Shown piece after piece: positions 17,216 through 26,377 of a stretch of 64,000 nt of DNA; position 1 is the stretch's first letter; each line of letters opens with the position of its first letter. Origin of the DNA: Hyphomicrobiales bacterium. GTDB taxonomy: Bacteria; Pseudomonadota; Alphaproteobacteria; Rhizobiales; Beijerinckiaceae. A program made the translations under genes and the position numbers. Location of the stretch: assembly GCA_026400535.1 (NCBI GenBank), contig JAPLOU010000048.1, positions 1-64,000 on the forward strand. Direction: 5' to 3'. The notes beneath the pieces are model-generated. The model ran no database searches, had not been told where the DNA came from, and worked only from the letters and a program-made list of their open reading frames with translations.

Positions 17216-17906
17216 ATGCTTCGGATCACTCGACGCGGTCGCGCTGTTGTTCTTCGTTGGCGCCTGGCGCGCCTGTCCTATCGCCGTCGCATGCGGGCCT
17301 CATGGCGGGTGCAGCCTGAACAGCGCAATGAATCTGCGCCGTCGGAGCTGGTGCGAGCAGGCGCTCACCCGCGAGAACCGGAGCATCGACACGCAGGTCA
17401 TGAGCGGCCTGCAGAATGGCACGGCTTTCGTCGGCCCGACCTCGCTGCTTGCGGTGGGCGGCTGCGTGACGCTGCTGCGCGTCACCGGCCAGATGATGCA
17501 GCTCACGGGTGATCTGCCCTTTGTCGGCGTCACCACACAGGCCATGAGGAAGGTCAAGGTGATCGGGCTGGTGCTGATCTTCGCCGATGTCTTCTTCCGT
17601 TTCGCGCGGAGCCATCGCCTGTTCAACTGCAGCGCGATCGTGCTGGGCACCTTGCCACCCGCCATGACGCGGGGCTCGCCTGCAGCGCAAAAGCCGCTCG
17701 ACGCATGCGTGTCGATGAAGGTCGTCGCCGGCCGATCTTTCAATCAAGGCCAGCGCGCCTTCTTTTTTGCACAGGCCTATCTGGGCTGGATCCTCGGACC
17801 GCTGGCGCTGGCGTTGTTCACGGCCGCTGTGCTTCTGTTTATGTGGAACCGTCAGTTTGACCCAGATTCGCTGGCTCCGCTCGGGCCTCAGGGGGATGCA
17901 TCGTGA
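17216..17906 (+). CDS. DUF599 membrane protein (probable 1-nt frameshift near start)
   Basis: The family is an uncharacterised integral membrane group with about four helices. The body (SLDAVALLFFVGAW ... TRENRSIDTQVMSGLQNGTAFVGPTSLLAVGG ... FFFAQAYLGWILGPLALALFTAAVLLFMWNRQF) is clear. The frame has no credible start: its upstream in-frame ATGs (17061, 17079) add Cys/Pro/Arg-rich residues and overlap the rhodanese start. ATG 17216, with AGGGAGGG upstream, gives MLR and would join SLDAVALL if one base at about 17222-17226 were removed. I therefore place the start there and infer a single-base insertion. Confidence 0.75.
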
Positions 17907-18184
17907 GCCTGGTGACGACCGACTCTCAGGCGATCGAAGACGCCATTCTCCGGCTTCTGGCTGAGCGCGGCGAGGGCAAGACCATCTGCCCCTCCGAGGC
18001 GGCTCGGGCTTTGGGCGGGCCGCATCCCGATGGCTGGGGACCGTTGATGCAGCCGGTGCGAAAGGCGGCGATCCGCCTGAAGCAGCAAGGCAGGCTGTCG
18101 ATCCTGCGCAAGGGCAAAACCGTCGAGGGTGACGACTTCAAAGGCGTCTACCGCCTGAGCCTGCCGCGCGCCGAAGAGGTCTGA
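17903..18184 (+). CDS. DUF3253 family protein
   Basis: This is a small (93 aa) winged-helix-like domain of unknown function. Visible family features are IEDAILRLLAERGEGKTICPSEAARAL and the C-terminal VRKAAIRLKQQGRLSILRKGKTVEGDDFKGVYRL. It starts with GTG inside a GTGA overlap with the DUF599 stop, so it is translationally coupled. The fold suggests nucleic-acid binding, but no role is established. Confidence 0.82.
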   Translation: MSLVTTDSQAIEDAILRLLAERGEGKTICPSEAARALGGPHPDGWGPLMQPVRKAAIRLKQQGRLSILRKGKTVEGDDFKGVYRLSLPRAEEV

Positions 18185-18985
18185 TCAGCGCGGGCCTGGC
18201 AGCAGGCTGTCGGTGTAGCCGACCAGCCGATAGACGAAGAGCCCGATCCACTCCTTCACGGCAAGGTCTGTCAACATCAGCCCATGCGAGAAGCCGCGGT
18301 TGATCTGGCGGTAATCGCGCGCCGTACCGCGTGTGGTGAAATCGACCGGATACGGCACGATCTCGATTCCGGCGCGGCGGAAGATGCCGACCGAGCGCGG
18401 CATGTGCCAGGCCGACGTGATCAGAAGCCAGCGCTCGCCCGGCTTTGCTTGCAGCAACGGCTTCAAGAAGATCGCATTCTCCCATGTATTGCGCGACCGG
18501 TCCTCAAGGATGATCTGACCAGGCGGAATTCCGAGCGACAGGTAAAAGCGCCGGGCTGCCTCGGCCTCGGTCCGCGCCTCGCTGTCATCGCGTTCCTCGA
18601 GCAGCGATCCGTCGCCGCCGGTGAAGGCGAGCGTCGCCCTTGGGTTGCGCAGGGCCAGAACCGCCGAATCCGTCATCCTTGATCCCTTATCGTTAAGGCT
18701 TGTAACGCCGCGTGTCGTGCCGATGGCGCCGCCCAGCACGATGATGCCGGCGATGTCGCCGGCAGCCTCGATCTTCGGGAAGCGGTCTTCCAGCGGGCGC
18801 ATCAGCCAGAAGGGCAACGGGCTCATCCCCGCAGCCAGCAGACCGCAGGCGGCGAAAAGCGCCAGCCAGCGAGCGCCGCGAACAAACCGTGTGAACAGCA
18901 AGATGGCGGCAAGCAAGCCGAGCAGGACGAATGCATTCGTCGGAGCCGCCATGAACCAGAAGATCTTGGAGGGATAGAACAACAT
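18185..18985 (-). CDS. YdcF/ElyC-family envelope protein (DUF218)
   Basis: The 266-residue protein has two N-terminal transmembrane helices (TNAFVLLGLLAAILLFTRFV and LALFAACGLLAAGMSPLPFWL). A periplasmic DUF218 domain follows with IIVLGGAIGTT, LEDRSRNTWENAIFLKPLL and LLITSAWHMPRSVGIFRRAG. The family is linked to cell-wall and envelope homeostasis (ElyC, SanA), but the biochemical activity is unknown. It is convergent with the DUF3253 gene and nearly abuts it. Confidence 0.87.
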   Translation of the reverse strand: MLFYPSKIFWFMAAPTNAFVLLGLLAAILLFTRFVRGARWLALFAACGLLAAGMSPLPFWLMRPLEDRFPKIEAAGDIAGIIVLGGAIGTTRGVTSLNDKGSRMTDSAVLALRNPRATLAFTGGDGSLLEERDDSEARTEAEAARRFYLSLGIPPGQIILEDRSRNTWENAIFLKPLLQAKPGERWLLITSAWHMPRSVGIFRRAGIEIVPYPVDFTTRGTARDYRQINRGFSHGLMLTDLAVKEWIGLFVYRLVGYTDSLLPGPR

Positions 18986-19043
18986 GTGGCATGTCTCGCA
19001 CAGGCGCGGCGCTGAGCGCAGTCAACACCAAAGGGGTGAAGCA

Positions 19044-19664
19044 ATGCTGACAATCTGGGGCCGGATGAACTCGATCAATGTCCAGAAGGCCGTCTGGACG
19101 GCGGAAGATCTCGGGCTGAGCTATGCGCGGCATGATGCCGGCATGGCCTTCGGGCTTGTCAACACACCCGAGTATCGCGCCATGAATCCCAACGGCCTTG
19201 TGCCGGTCATCAACGACAATGGTTTTGTGTTGTGGGAGTCCAATGCGATCGTGCGTTACTTGGCCGCCCGCTACGGGGCAGGCTCGGCATGGCCGCTCGA
19301 TCCGATCTTGCGGGCTGCAAGCGACAAGTGGATGGATTGGCAGACGACCACGTTCTACCCGGCCTATCATGCTGCCTTTCACGGCTTGGTCAGAGCGCCT
19401 GCAGAGCAGCGCGACCCGGCAGCGATCGACGCGTCGCGCGCGAAGACCGAGACACTCCTCGCGATGCTCGACAGCCATCTTTCCGCAAACGCCTATCTCG
19501 GCGGCGACACTTTCGGAATCGGCGACCTGGCGCTCGGGCCATCGATGCACCGCTGGCTCCACATGCCGATCAAGCGCGAGCCCCGGCCATCTGTGGAGGC
19601 ATGGCACAAACGGATCATCGCGCGGCCGAGCGCGGCCTGCTTCCGGGATCTGCCGATTACGTAG
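19044..19664 (+). CDS. Glutathione S-transferase family protein
   Basis: The start is ATG 19044 (MLTIWGRMNSINVQKAVWTAEDLG), preceded by AAGGGG; the track ORF starts 20 codons too early. The 206-residue product has a thioredoxin-fold N-domain (MNPNGLVPVINDNGFVLWESNAIVRYLAARYG, the SNAIVRYL glutathione site) and an all-helical C-domain (YLGGDTFGIGDLALGPSMHRW). The catalytic residue is probably Ser or Cys-type near the N-terminus; the substrate is unknown. Confidence 0.87.
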   Translation: MLTIWGRMNSINVQKAVWTAEDLGLSYARHDAGMAFGLVNTPEYRAMNPNGLVPVINDNGFVLWESNAIVRYLAARYGAGSAWPLDPILRAASDKWMDWQTTTFYPAYHAAFHGLVRAPAEQRDPAAIDASRAKTETLLAMLDSHLSANAYLGGDTFGIGDLALGPSMHRWLHMPIKREPRPSVEAWHKRIIARPSAACFRDLPIT

Positions 19665-19667
19665 GCG

Positions 19668-20072
19668 TCACGGTTTGCGGGCCTTGCGCGCCATCAGTCC
19701 GCCCAGGATGCGCGCCGCCGGGCCGCTGGCAATGTTGGCCGCGCGGCCGAGAGGGTGCCTGTTGATGACATAGGGCACCGCCTTGCCGGCAGCCTTGAAT
19801 GCAACACCGGCGGTTGCCGCGCGCGCCTCGCGCGAGGTCAGCAGCTTCTTCACGAACCAGAGCGCAGCTGCTCCCGTGATCCAGAGCAGACCAACGCCCC
19901 ACTGGATAATGTCACCCGTGAGGTCGACCAGTCCGGAGGCGGACCCGCCTGCTGCACTGGCTCCAATCTCGAGGACAGCCTCGGCCAATGCGATCACGCC
20001 ATAGAGAAGGAGGCAGAGCAGGCTCCAGATCGCGATCAGAACGAACAGCTTCAGTTTGACGAGAAAGCGCAT
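19668..20072 (-). CDS. Hypothetical membrane protein, two helices
   Basis: The start is chosen at ATG 20072 (MRFLVKLKLFVLIAIWSLLCLLLYGVIALAEAVLEIG) because the upstream part of the track ORF is not protein-like. The 134-residue protein has two hydrophobic segments (VLIAIWSLLCLLLYGVIAL and IIQWGVGLLWITGAAALWFV) and a basic, Ala/Arg-rich C-terminal tail ending RILGGLMARKARKP. I recognise no domain. It is convergent with the GST gene, three bases apart. Confidence 0.7.
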   Translation of the reverse strand: MRFLVKLKLFVLIAIWSLLCLLLYGVIALAEAVLEIGASAAGGSASGLVDLTGDIIQWGVGLLWITGAAALWFVKKLLTSREARAATAGVAFKAAGKAVPYVINRHPLGRAANIASGPAARILGGLMARKARKP

Positions 20073-20356
20073 GGAGACTCCGCAGGCCGACCCTATAAGT
20101 GGCAGCCGATGGATTGTTTTCAAGACGGCCTTGTGGATCGCCTCAGGCGATTGTGGAGGCCCTGATGCGCTCGTCCGCCGCATCCGCCATGGCCTTCCAT
20201 GCCGCGGCAGGCGTCATCTCGATCACGCATGTCTGAAGCCCGGCGGCACGGGCGCCAAGAGCCGTCCAGCCGAGGCAGGTGGAAGCTGCGCTGGATGATC
20301 ATGGGTCAAGGGCCTTGGCTCCTGACAAAGCCGGTGACTGCTTTTGTGCCAAGGCT
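20073..20356. other. Gap with a possible coding remnant
   Basis: No intact gene is seen. On the minus strand 20143-20290 reads CLGWTALGARAAGLQTCVIEMTPAAAWKAMADAADERI and stops at TGA, a protein-like Ala-rich helical stretch without a good start. It could be the tail of a decayed gene, but I cannot assign it. Confidence 0.3.
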
Positions 20357-21118
20357 CTAGCCCCTGCCGACGAAGGGCATCGCGCTGGCCATCACGGTCA
20401 TGAACAGCACGTTCGCTGAGAGTGGCAGGCTGGCCATGTGCAGGACGGCGTCGGCAACGTGCTGCACGTCCATCACCGGTTCGACGCGGGTCGAGCCGTC
20501 AGGCTGGGGTACGCCGGTCGTCATCTTGCGGGCCATGTCCGTCAGGGCATTGCCAATGTCGATCTGGCCGCAGGCGATGTTGTACTTCCGGCCATCAAGC
20601 GAGGTGGCCTTGGTGAGGCCCGTGATCGCGTGCTTGGTCGCGGTGTAGGGCGCGGAGTTGGGGCGCGGTGCATGGGCGGAGACCGAGCCGTTGTTGATGA
20701 TGCGACCGCCCTGCGGCGTCTGCGATTTCATTAGCCTGAACGCCTCCTGCGTGCACAGGAAGGGCCCGGTCAGATTTGTATCGACCACCGCCTTCCATTG
20801 CTCAACGCTCAGGTCTTCGAGCAGCACCCCGCCGGGTGCATTCACGCCGGCATTGTTGAAGATGACATCGAGGCGTCCGAACCGCGCCTTGCAGGCCGCG
20901 AACAGCGCTTTCACAGAGGCTGGGTCGGTGATGTCGCACGGGTGGGCGAGGGCGCTCGCGGCATCAGCGCCTGACAGCCGGATGGTTTCGTCGAGCGCAT
21001 CGGCACGGCGGCCGGTCAGCACAAGCTTGTAGCCGGCCTTGAGAAAAGTCACCGAAACAGCGCGTCCGATTCCCGCGCTTGCGCCAGTCACCAGAGCTAC
21101 CTTGATGTCGTTTGTCAT
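20357..21118 (-). CDS. Short-chain dehydrogenase/reductase (SDR)
   Basis: This is an NAD(P)-dependent oxidoreductase of the classical SDR family. The start is ATG 21118 ([21 protein letters not shown]), with AGGGAGG just upstream; the track ORF is 15 residues longer. Key elements are the cofactor loop [14 protein letters not shown], the catalytic Ser in [10 protein letters not shown] and the YTATK (YxxxK) pair. The Arg in TGRR after beta-2 suggests NADP(H). At 253 residues it has normal length. The substrate is unknown; it is divergent from the TRAP operon. Confidence 0.9.
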   Translation of the reverse strand: MTNDIKVALVTGASAGIGRAVSVTFLKAGYKLVLTGRRADALDETIRLSGADAASALAHPCDITDPASVKALFAACKARFGRLDVIFNNAGVNAPGGVLLEDLSVEQWKAVVDTNLTGPFLCTQEAFRLMKSQTPQGGRIINNGSVSAHAPRPNSAPYTATKHAITGLTKATSLDGRKYNIACGQIDIGNALTDMARKMTTGVPQPDGSTRVEPVMDVQHVADAVLHMASLPLSANVLFMTVMASAMPFVGRG

Positions 21119-21500
21119 GTCATTCCCTCCCGTGATGGCGAAACACCTATCAGCGCGAGGCACTTTCGCGAAGGACGCTGCCGCAGTCGCGACGGTGTCG
21201 AACGCAAGCAGACGCCTGCCGCGCGCTCAGGTCTAAGCTGTCTTCCATCAACCTTGGTCAACGTTTCGTCCAGTCCGATCATTCGTCTGATGGTTAATCA
21301 ACACAAACTGTAACCACGATCAGTATCGTGAAAGTCAATATTATACCGTAGATTTTTGTATAATTTAAATCACATTCAATTTACGTATTTTTACGTGAAA
21401 AAAAGTCTTTCCATATCTTGACGGATTGCCGACATGCGCGATTTACATGACGCTCATAACCGCCCCTCATGGCGGCCAACCATTAAGAGGAACCGCTCTC
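21119..21500. promoter_or_regulatory. AT-rich divergent promoter region (SDR / TRAP operon)
   Basis: This 380-base gap holds no gene. Bases about 21280-21420 are strikingly AT-rich in a GC-rich window. They contain the tandem TTACGTATTT-TTACGTGAAA (21381-21400), a TATAATTTAAAT stretch near 21358 and a GATCAGTATCG-type partial dyad. The region most likely carries promoters and operators for the divergent genes. An AAGAGGA ribosome binding site for dctP is at 21484. Confidence 0.5.
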
Positions 21501-22589
21501 ATGAAGCGTCGTCAATTTCTGAAGGGTGCCGCAATCGCCGGCGCTGCCACCACCGTGGCCATGCCGGCCATCGCCCAATCCATGCCAACCTTCAAGTGGC
21601 GTCTGACCTCGGGTTTTCCGAAGTCGCTCGACACAATCTATGGTGCGTCGGAAACGATCGCGAAGTACGTCAAGGAAATGACCGATGGGCGCTTCGAGAT
21701 CCAGCCCTTTGGCGCAGGCGAAATCGTTGGCGGCCTCCAGTCGATCGATGCCGTTTCGGCAGGCACGGTCGAAATGTCGAACACCGCAGTCTACTACAAT
21801 TTCGGCAAGGATCCGGCTTTCGGCATCGCAACGGCCGTGCCGTTCCTGATGTCGAAGCGTGCGCAGGACGCATGGATGATCGACGGCGGCGGCGAGAAGC
21901 TGCTCAACGAATTCCTCGGCAAGCACAATATCGTCGCCTTCGAAGGCGGCAACACCGGCACCCAGATGGGCGGCTGGTGGCGCAAGGAAATCCGTTCGCT
22001 CGAGGATCTCAAGGGCGTCAAGATGCGCATCGGCGGCTCCGGCGGCGCGGTGATCGCACGTCTGGGCGTTGTCGCCCAGCAGATTGCCGGTGGCGACATC
22101 TATCCGGCGCTTGAGCGTGGCACGATCGATGCCGCCGAGTGGGTTGGCGCCTATGATGACGAAAAGCTTGGCTTCAACAAGGTCGCGCGCTTCTTCTACT
22201 ACCCGGGCTGGTGGGAGGGCGGCGCGGTGCTGCACACCCTCGTCAACACCGCCAAGTGGAACGAACTTCCAAAGCATTACCAGGCGATCCTGCGCGGTGC
22301 CTCGGCCTATGCCAACACCGAAATGTCGGCCAAGTATGACGCCCGCAATCCGGCGGCGCTGAAGCGGCTGATTGCCGCCGGCACGCAACTGCGGGCCTTC
22401 CCGCAGGACGTTATGGACGGCGCTTTCAAGGCGTCGCAGGAGCTTTATGCCGAAATCAGCGGCCGCAACGCCGATTTCAAGAAGCTTTATGACGCGGCTG
22501 TCGCTTTCCGCAACGACTTCTACCTCTACAACCAGATTGCGGACTTCTCCTTCGACAGCTACATGATCCGCGCGCGCAGCCGCGCCTGA
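21501..22589 (+). CDS. TRAP transporter solute-binding protein (DctP family, TakP-like)
   Basis: This is the periplasmic receptor of a tripartite ATP-independent transporter. The start is ATG 21501 (MKRRQFLKGAAIAGAATTVAMPAIAQ), a twin-arginine-like signal with cleavage after AIAQ. The mature part has MTDGRFEIQPFGAGEIVGGLQSIDAVSAGTVEM, the GG-x-GTQMGGWWRKEI segment and WVGAYDDEKLGF. These features resemble the TakP subgroup that binds 2-oxoacids or other monocarboxylates through a cation; this ligand guess is inference. It heads dctP-dctQ-dctM. Confidence 0.92.
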   Translation: MKRRQFLKGAAIAGAATTVAMPAIAQSMPTFKWRLTSGFPKSLDTIYGASETIAKYVKEMTDGRFEIQPFGAGEIVGGLQSIDAVSAGTVEMSNTAVYYNFGKDPAFGIATAVPFLMSKRAQDAWMIDGGGEKLLNEFLGKHNIVAFEGGNTGTQMGGWWRKEIRSLEDLKGVKMRIGGSGGAVIARLGVVAQQIAGGDIYPALERGTIDAAEWVGAYDDEKLGFNKVARFFYYPGWWEGGAVLHTLVNTAKWNELPKHYQAILRGASAYANTEMSAKYDARNPAALKRLIAAGTQLRAFPQDVMDGAFKASQELYAEISGRNADFKKLYDAAVAFRNDFYLYNQIADFSFDSYMIRARSRA

Positions 22590-22769
22590 TCCGCCGTCAG
22601 GAACTGACACAAGCGGGGACCGCTGCGCGCTCCTGCGCGGCGGTCCTTCTTCCTTGAGGGGCGGGTCGGAGCCTCAGGCGCTCGCGGGCGCAGGACTGTG
22701 CCAGGTGCCGATCACGCACAACCGGGCCTGCATGTGACAGGCCCAACCGGAACAGGGACTGACCAGACC

Positions 22770-23372
22770 ATGGATGGATTGCTTTCGTTCTCGCGCATTG
22801 TAGACACCATCAACGAGCGGCTTGGCAAGGCGACGGCCTGGCTCGTGCTGGCTGCCGTTGTTGTCTCCGCCGGCAACGCCACCGTACGCAAGGCGTTCAA
22901 CTGGTCGTCCAACGGCCTGCTCGAAGCGCAATGGTATCTGTTCGGGGTCGTGTTCATGATCGGCGCCGCCTGGACCATGAAAGCCAATGAGCATGTCCGT
23001 GTCGATGTCGTGTCCTCGCGTCTGTCGAAGGTCGTCCGTGACCGGATCGAGTTGTTCGGGCTGATCGTGTTCTTTTTCCCGTTCGCACTCGTGCACCTGT
23101 ACTATTCCTACCCATTCTTCATGACCTCCTTCCGTACCCAGGAGTGGTCAACCAATGCGGGCGGCCTGATCATCTGGCCTGCGAAGTTCATGGTGCTGTT
23201 CGGCTTTTTCCTGCTCACCCTGCAGGGCGTCTCCGAATTGATCAAACGCGTCGCGGTCATGCGGGGCATTATCCGCGAGAAGGACGAGATGAAGGCGCAT
23301 GTCGCCGACAATCCCGAACTGGCAAGGATTGTTGATCCGGCGGGCGTGCAAGCGCCCGGAACCAAGCACTGA
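22770..23372 (+). CDS. TRAP transporter small permease (DctQ family)
   Basis: This is the four-helix small membrane subunit. The start is ATG 22770 (MDGLLSFSRIVDTINERLGKATAWLVLAAVVVSAGNATVRKAF); the track ORF starts 24 codons early. The family block LEAQWYLFGVVFMIGAAWTMKANEHVRVDVV is intact. The protein has 200 residues with a charged C-terminal tail. A gap of 180 bases to dctP holds no clear terminator. Confidence 0.92.
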   Translation: MDGLLSFSRIVDTINERLGKATAWLVLAAVVVSAGNATVRKAFNWSSNGLLEAQWYLFGVVFMIGAAWTMKANEHVRVDVVSSRLSKVVRDRIELFGLIVFFFPFALVHLYYSYPFFMTSFRTQEWSTNAGGLIIWPAKFMVLFGFFLLTLQGVSELIKRVAVMRGIIREKDEMKAHVADNPELARIVDPAGVQAPGTKH

Positions 23373-23418
23373 GCCCTCGGCTCCCATTCCAGACCAGACG
23401 CCCGGGGGGCCGACTTCC

Positions 23419-25062
23419 ATGACACAACTGATCATCTACTATCTCGCGCCGATCATGTTCGGCTCGCTGATCTTCTTCCTGCTGCTGGGCTTCCCTGTGG
23501 CGTTCACGCTGTCGGCGTGTGGCTTGATCTTTGGCTTTATCGGCATCGAGCTTGGGCTGTTCACACCCAACTTCCTTCAAGCATTGCCCGAACGTGTCTT
23601 CGGCATCATGTCGAACGAAACGCTGCTCGCGATCCCGTTCTTTACCTTCATGGGGTTGATCCTCGAGCGCTCGCGCATGGCCGAGGATCTGCTCGACACC
23701 ATCGGACAGCTGTTTGGCACCGTGCGCGGCGGGCTGGCCTATGCGGTGATTTTTGTTGGCGCGCTGATGGCGGCCACCACCGGCGTCGTTGCCGCAGCCG
23801 TGATCTCGATGGGCCTGATCTCGTTGCCGATCATGCTGCGCTATGGCTATGATCGGCAACTGGCGACCGGCGTCATCATGGCGTCCGGCACGCTGGCGCA
23901 GATCATTCCGCCATCGCTGGTGCTGATCGTTCTGGCGGACGTGCTCGGCAAGTCGGTTGGCGATTTCTATCAGGGCGCGATCATTCCGGGTCTCATGCTG
24001 ACGGCCTGCTACGCGATCTATGTGTTCGTGCTGACGCTCATCAACCCGAAGGCCGGCCCGCCACTGCCCCCAGAGGCGCGCACTCTTGGCGCAGGCGTGA
24101 CCTCGCTGTTCGTCATGATCGGCGTGTCGGTGCTCGTCGGCATCGTCGCGACCATGCTTTTCAAGCCCATTGTCGAGCAGGCACCTGAGGTGTACGGCGC
24201 TTCGGCGGGCGTGATCTTTGCGCTGGCCGTCGCGATTGCCAACAAGCGGTTCAAACTCAAGGTCCTGTCCTATCTGGCTGAAAAGGTCATCATGGTCCTG
24301 GTGCCGCCGCTGGCGCTGATTTTCCTCGTGCTGGGAACGATCTTCATCGGTCTCGCCACGCCGACCGAAGGCGGCGCGATGGGCGCGGTCGGAGCGCTGG
24401 CGCTGGCGGCGATGAATGGCCGCCTCAGTCTCGTGCTCATCAGGCAGGCCTGCGAATCGACGCTGAAGCTCTCGGCTTTCGTCATCTTCATCCTGATCGG
24501 CGCGCGTGTGTTCGCACTGACCTTCTACGGCATCAACGGGCATGTCTGGGTGAAGGAACTGATGCTGTCTCTGCCGGGCGGAGCCGTCGGCTTCATCGTG
24601 TTCACCAACATCGTGGTGTTCATCCTCGGCTGCTTCATCGACTTCTTCGAAATCGCCTTCATCCTGATGCCGCTGCTGGTGGCGCCGGCGGAGGCTCTGA
24701 AGATCGACATCGTCTGGTTCGGCGTTCTGATGGCGATGAACATGCAGACAAGCTTCCTGACACCGCCCTTCGGCTTTGCGCTGTTCTATCTCCGGAGCGT
24801 TGCGCCGAGGCTGGCCTACGCCGACAAGGTTACCGGCAAGACCATCGAGGGCGTCGAGACGACCACGCTGTACAAGGGCGTGATTCCGTTCATCCTGCTC
24901 CAGATCCTGATGGTGCTTGTGGTCTATTTCTGGCCCGATCTGGTGCTGCACTACAGGGATGCGCTCGTGCAGATTGATCCTGCGGAGGTGCAGAAGCAAC
25001 TCGACAGTATCCAGATCCCTGGTCTCGGCGGCCCGGCAGACATGCCGCCACCACGGTTCTGA
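23419..25062 (+). CDS. TRAP transporter large permease (DctM family)
   Basis: This is the main transport subunit of the TRAP system, with 12 or more membrane helices driving sodium- or proton-coupled uptake. The start is ATG 23419 (MTQLIIYYLAPIMFGSLIFFLLLGFPVAFTLSACGLIFG). The DctM signature appears as ALMAATTGVVAAAVISMGLISLPIMLRYGYDRQLATGVIMASGTLAQIIPPS and the second half as GLATPTEGGAMGAVGALALAA. At 547 residues it is longer than the ~430-residue DctM, as in the TakM type, with an extra central segment. It ends at a terminator. Confidence 0.93.
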   Translation: MTQLIIYYLAPIMFGSLIFFLLLGFPVAFTLSACGLIFGFIGIELGLFTPNFLQALPERVFGIMSNETLLAIPFFTFMGLILERSRMAEDLLDTIGQLFGTVRGGLAYAVIFVGALMAATTGVVAAAVISMGLISLPIMLRYGYDRQLATGVIMASGTLAQIIPPSLVLIVLADVLGKSVGDFYQGAIIPGLMLTACYAIYVFVLTLINPKAGPPLPPEARTLGAGVTSLFVMIGVSVLVGIVATMLFKPIVEQAPEVYGASAGVIFALAVAIANKRFKLKVLSYLAEKVIMVLVPPLALIFLVLGTIFIGLATPTEGGAMGAVGALALAAMNGRLSLVLIRQACESTLKLSAFVIFILIGARVFALTFYGINGHVWVKELMLSLPGGAVGFIVFTNIVVFILGCFIDFFEIAFILMPLLVAPAEALKIDIVWFGVLMAMNMQTSFLTPPFGFALFYLRSVAPRLAYADKVTGKTIEGVETTTLYKGVIPFILLQILMVLVVYFWPDLVLHYRDALVQIDPAEVQKQLDSIQIPGLGGPADMPPPRF

Positions 25063-25092
25063 TCCAATTTGCCTTGCGCCGCAAGCGTACAC

Positions 25093-25117
25093 GGCGGCTC
25101 CTTGGAGCCGCCTTCTT
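25093..25117 (+). terminator. Terminator after the TRAP operon
   Basis: GGCGGCTCC pairs perfectly with GGAGCCGCC around a TT loop and is followed by TTCTTT. It lies 30 bases after the dctM stop. Confidence 0.8.
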
Positions 25118-25177
25118 TGTGTTGCCGCGGGGCATCGGGCAAGCCTGATGGGGCAGGTTGGGAGGATGGGCCAAAAG

Positions 25178-25199
25178 GAAAGCCGCCATGGCGGCTTTC
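25178..25199 (-). terminator. Palindromic terminator for the minus-strand BMP operon
   Basis: GAAAGCCGCC and GGCGGCTTTC form a perfect 22-base palindrome. On the minus strand it is followed by CTTTTGG, a modest U-rich run. It lies 24 bases beyond the BMP-protein stop. Confidence 0.6.
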
Positions 25200-25222
25200 A
25201 TGATCAGGCCTGAGCCCGTGCT

Positions 25223-26305
25223 TCAGCTTGGCAGCGCCACGTCGATGCCGCGGTAGAAATAGTTCATGGCGCGGATCTGGTCGTCGGTTGCGCGACCGCC
25301 GGCGGGAACCGCGACAGTTCCGTCAGCGCGGGTGATCGGACCATCGAAGGGGTGGAGGCGGCCGGTGGCAATCGCATCGCGGATACGCTCGGCTTCGGAA
25401 ACGTCCTCCGGCGACATGTTGGTGAAGGGCGCGAGGCGGAACATGCCCGAATTGAGCCCGCCCCAGACATCGCCCGGCTGCCATGTGCCGGCGATGACCG
25501 CTTTTGCGCGTTCGACGTAGTAGTCGCCCCAGTTGTTGACGCTGGACGTGAGGTGGGCTCTCGGTGCGAAGCGCGTCATGTCGGACGCTTGGCCGAAGCC
25601 GAAGACGCCGCGTTCGTTGGCGAGTTGAAGCGGCGCCGGGCTATCAGTGTGGGCGCAGATCACGTCGCAACCCTGGTCGATCAGGGCGCGGGCGGCGTCG
25701 GCCTCGCGGCCGGGGTTGAACCAGGCGTTGGCCCAGACCACGCGTATCTTCATCGAGGGATCGACCGACCACGCTCCGCGCATGACGGTGTTGATGGCAT
25801 GCACCACTTCGGGAACCGGGAAGGCGGCGATGTAGCCGATGGTCTTGGTCTTCGACTTGCGCGCTGCGATCACCCCCTGCACGTAGCGGCCTTCATAGAA
25901 GCGCGCATTGTACAGCGAGACGTTCGGGGCAGTCTGTGTGCCGGTCGCGCTCTCGAAGAAGACATTCGGCAGCGTCGGCGCGACACGCATCGTGGGCTGG
26001 AAGAAGGAGAACGAGGTGGTGAAGATCAGTCGGTGGCCCTGACGCGCCAACTGGGTGGCGACCCGCTCCATGTCGTTGGTCGCGACCGCCTCGACGGCGG
26101 TTGTCTTGACGGCGGCGCCCATGACCTCCTCAAGGCGCTTGCGACCGACATCATGCATGGTGGACCAGCCGAAGTCGCCGACCGGGCCGACGTAGATGAA
26201 GCCAACCTGCAACGGGTTGGCCTGGGCGAAGGCTGGCTGGCCGAGCGTGGCGGCACCAGCAAGGGCGGTTGCACCCTGAAGGATTTGGCGGCGGTTGATC
26301 TGCAT
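25223..26305 (-). CDS. BMP-family ABC transporter substrate-binding protein
   Basis: This periplasmic receptor of the PnrA/BmpA family typically binds purine nucleosides. The N-terminus MQINRRQILQGATALAGAATLGQPAFAQ is a Tat-like signal with cleavage after FAQ. The mature part starts VGFIYVGPVGDFGWSTMHDVGRK, the family's first strand-loop, and contains VWANAWFNPGREADAARALIDQGCDVICAHTDSPAP. The 360-residue length is normal. It is the last gene of the minus-strand operon. Confidence 0.9.
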   Translation of the reverse strand: MQINRRQILQGATALAGAATLGQPAFAQANPLQVGFIYVGPVGDFGWSTMHDVGRKRLEEVMGAAVKTTAVEAVATNDMERVATQLARQGHRLIFTTSFSFFQPTMRVAPTLPNVFFESATGTQTAPNVSLYNARFYEGRYVQGVIAARKSKTKTIGYIAAFPVPEVVHAINTVMRGAWSVDPSMKIRVVWANAWFNPGREADAARALIDQGCDVICAHTDSPAPLQLANERGVFGFGQASDMTRFAPRAHLTSSVNNWGDYYVERAKAVIAGTWQPGDVWGGLNSGMFRLAPFTNMSPEDVSEAERIRDAIATGRLHPFDGPITRADGTVAVPAGGRATDDQIRAMNYFYRGIDVALPS

Positions 26306-26377
26306 AATTCCACTCCGGTTTTACGTAATAGTACGGATCAATCAGGCAAGAACTATGCCTGCGAAGACAAAGGTCAA

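Noticed and set aside
23269-25092. 607-codon minus-strand ORF opposite dctM
   Set aside because: It is a shadow of dctM: Gln/His/Arg-rich, with no family resemblance.
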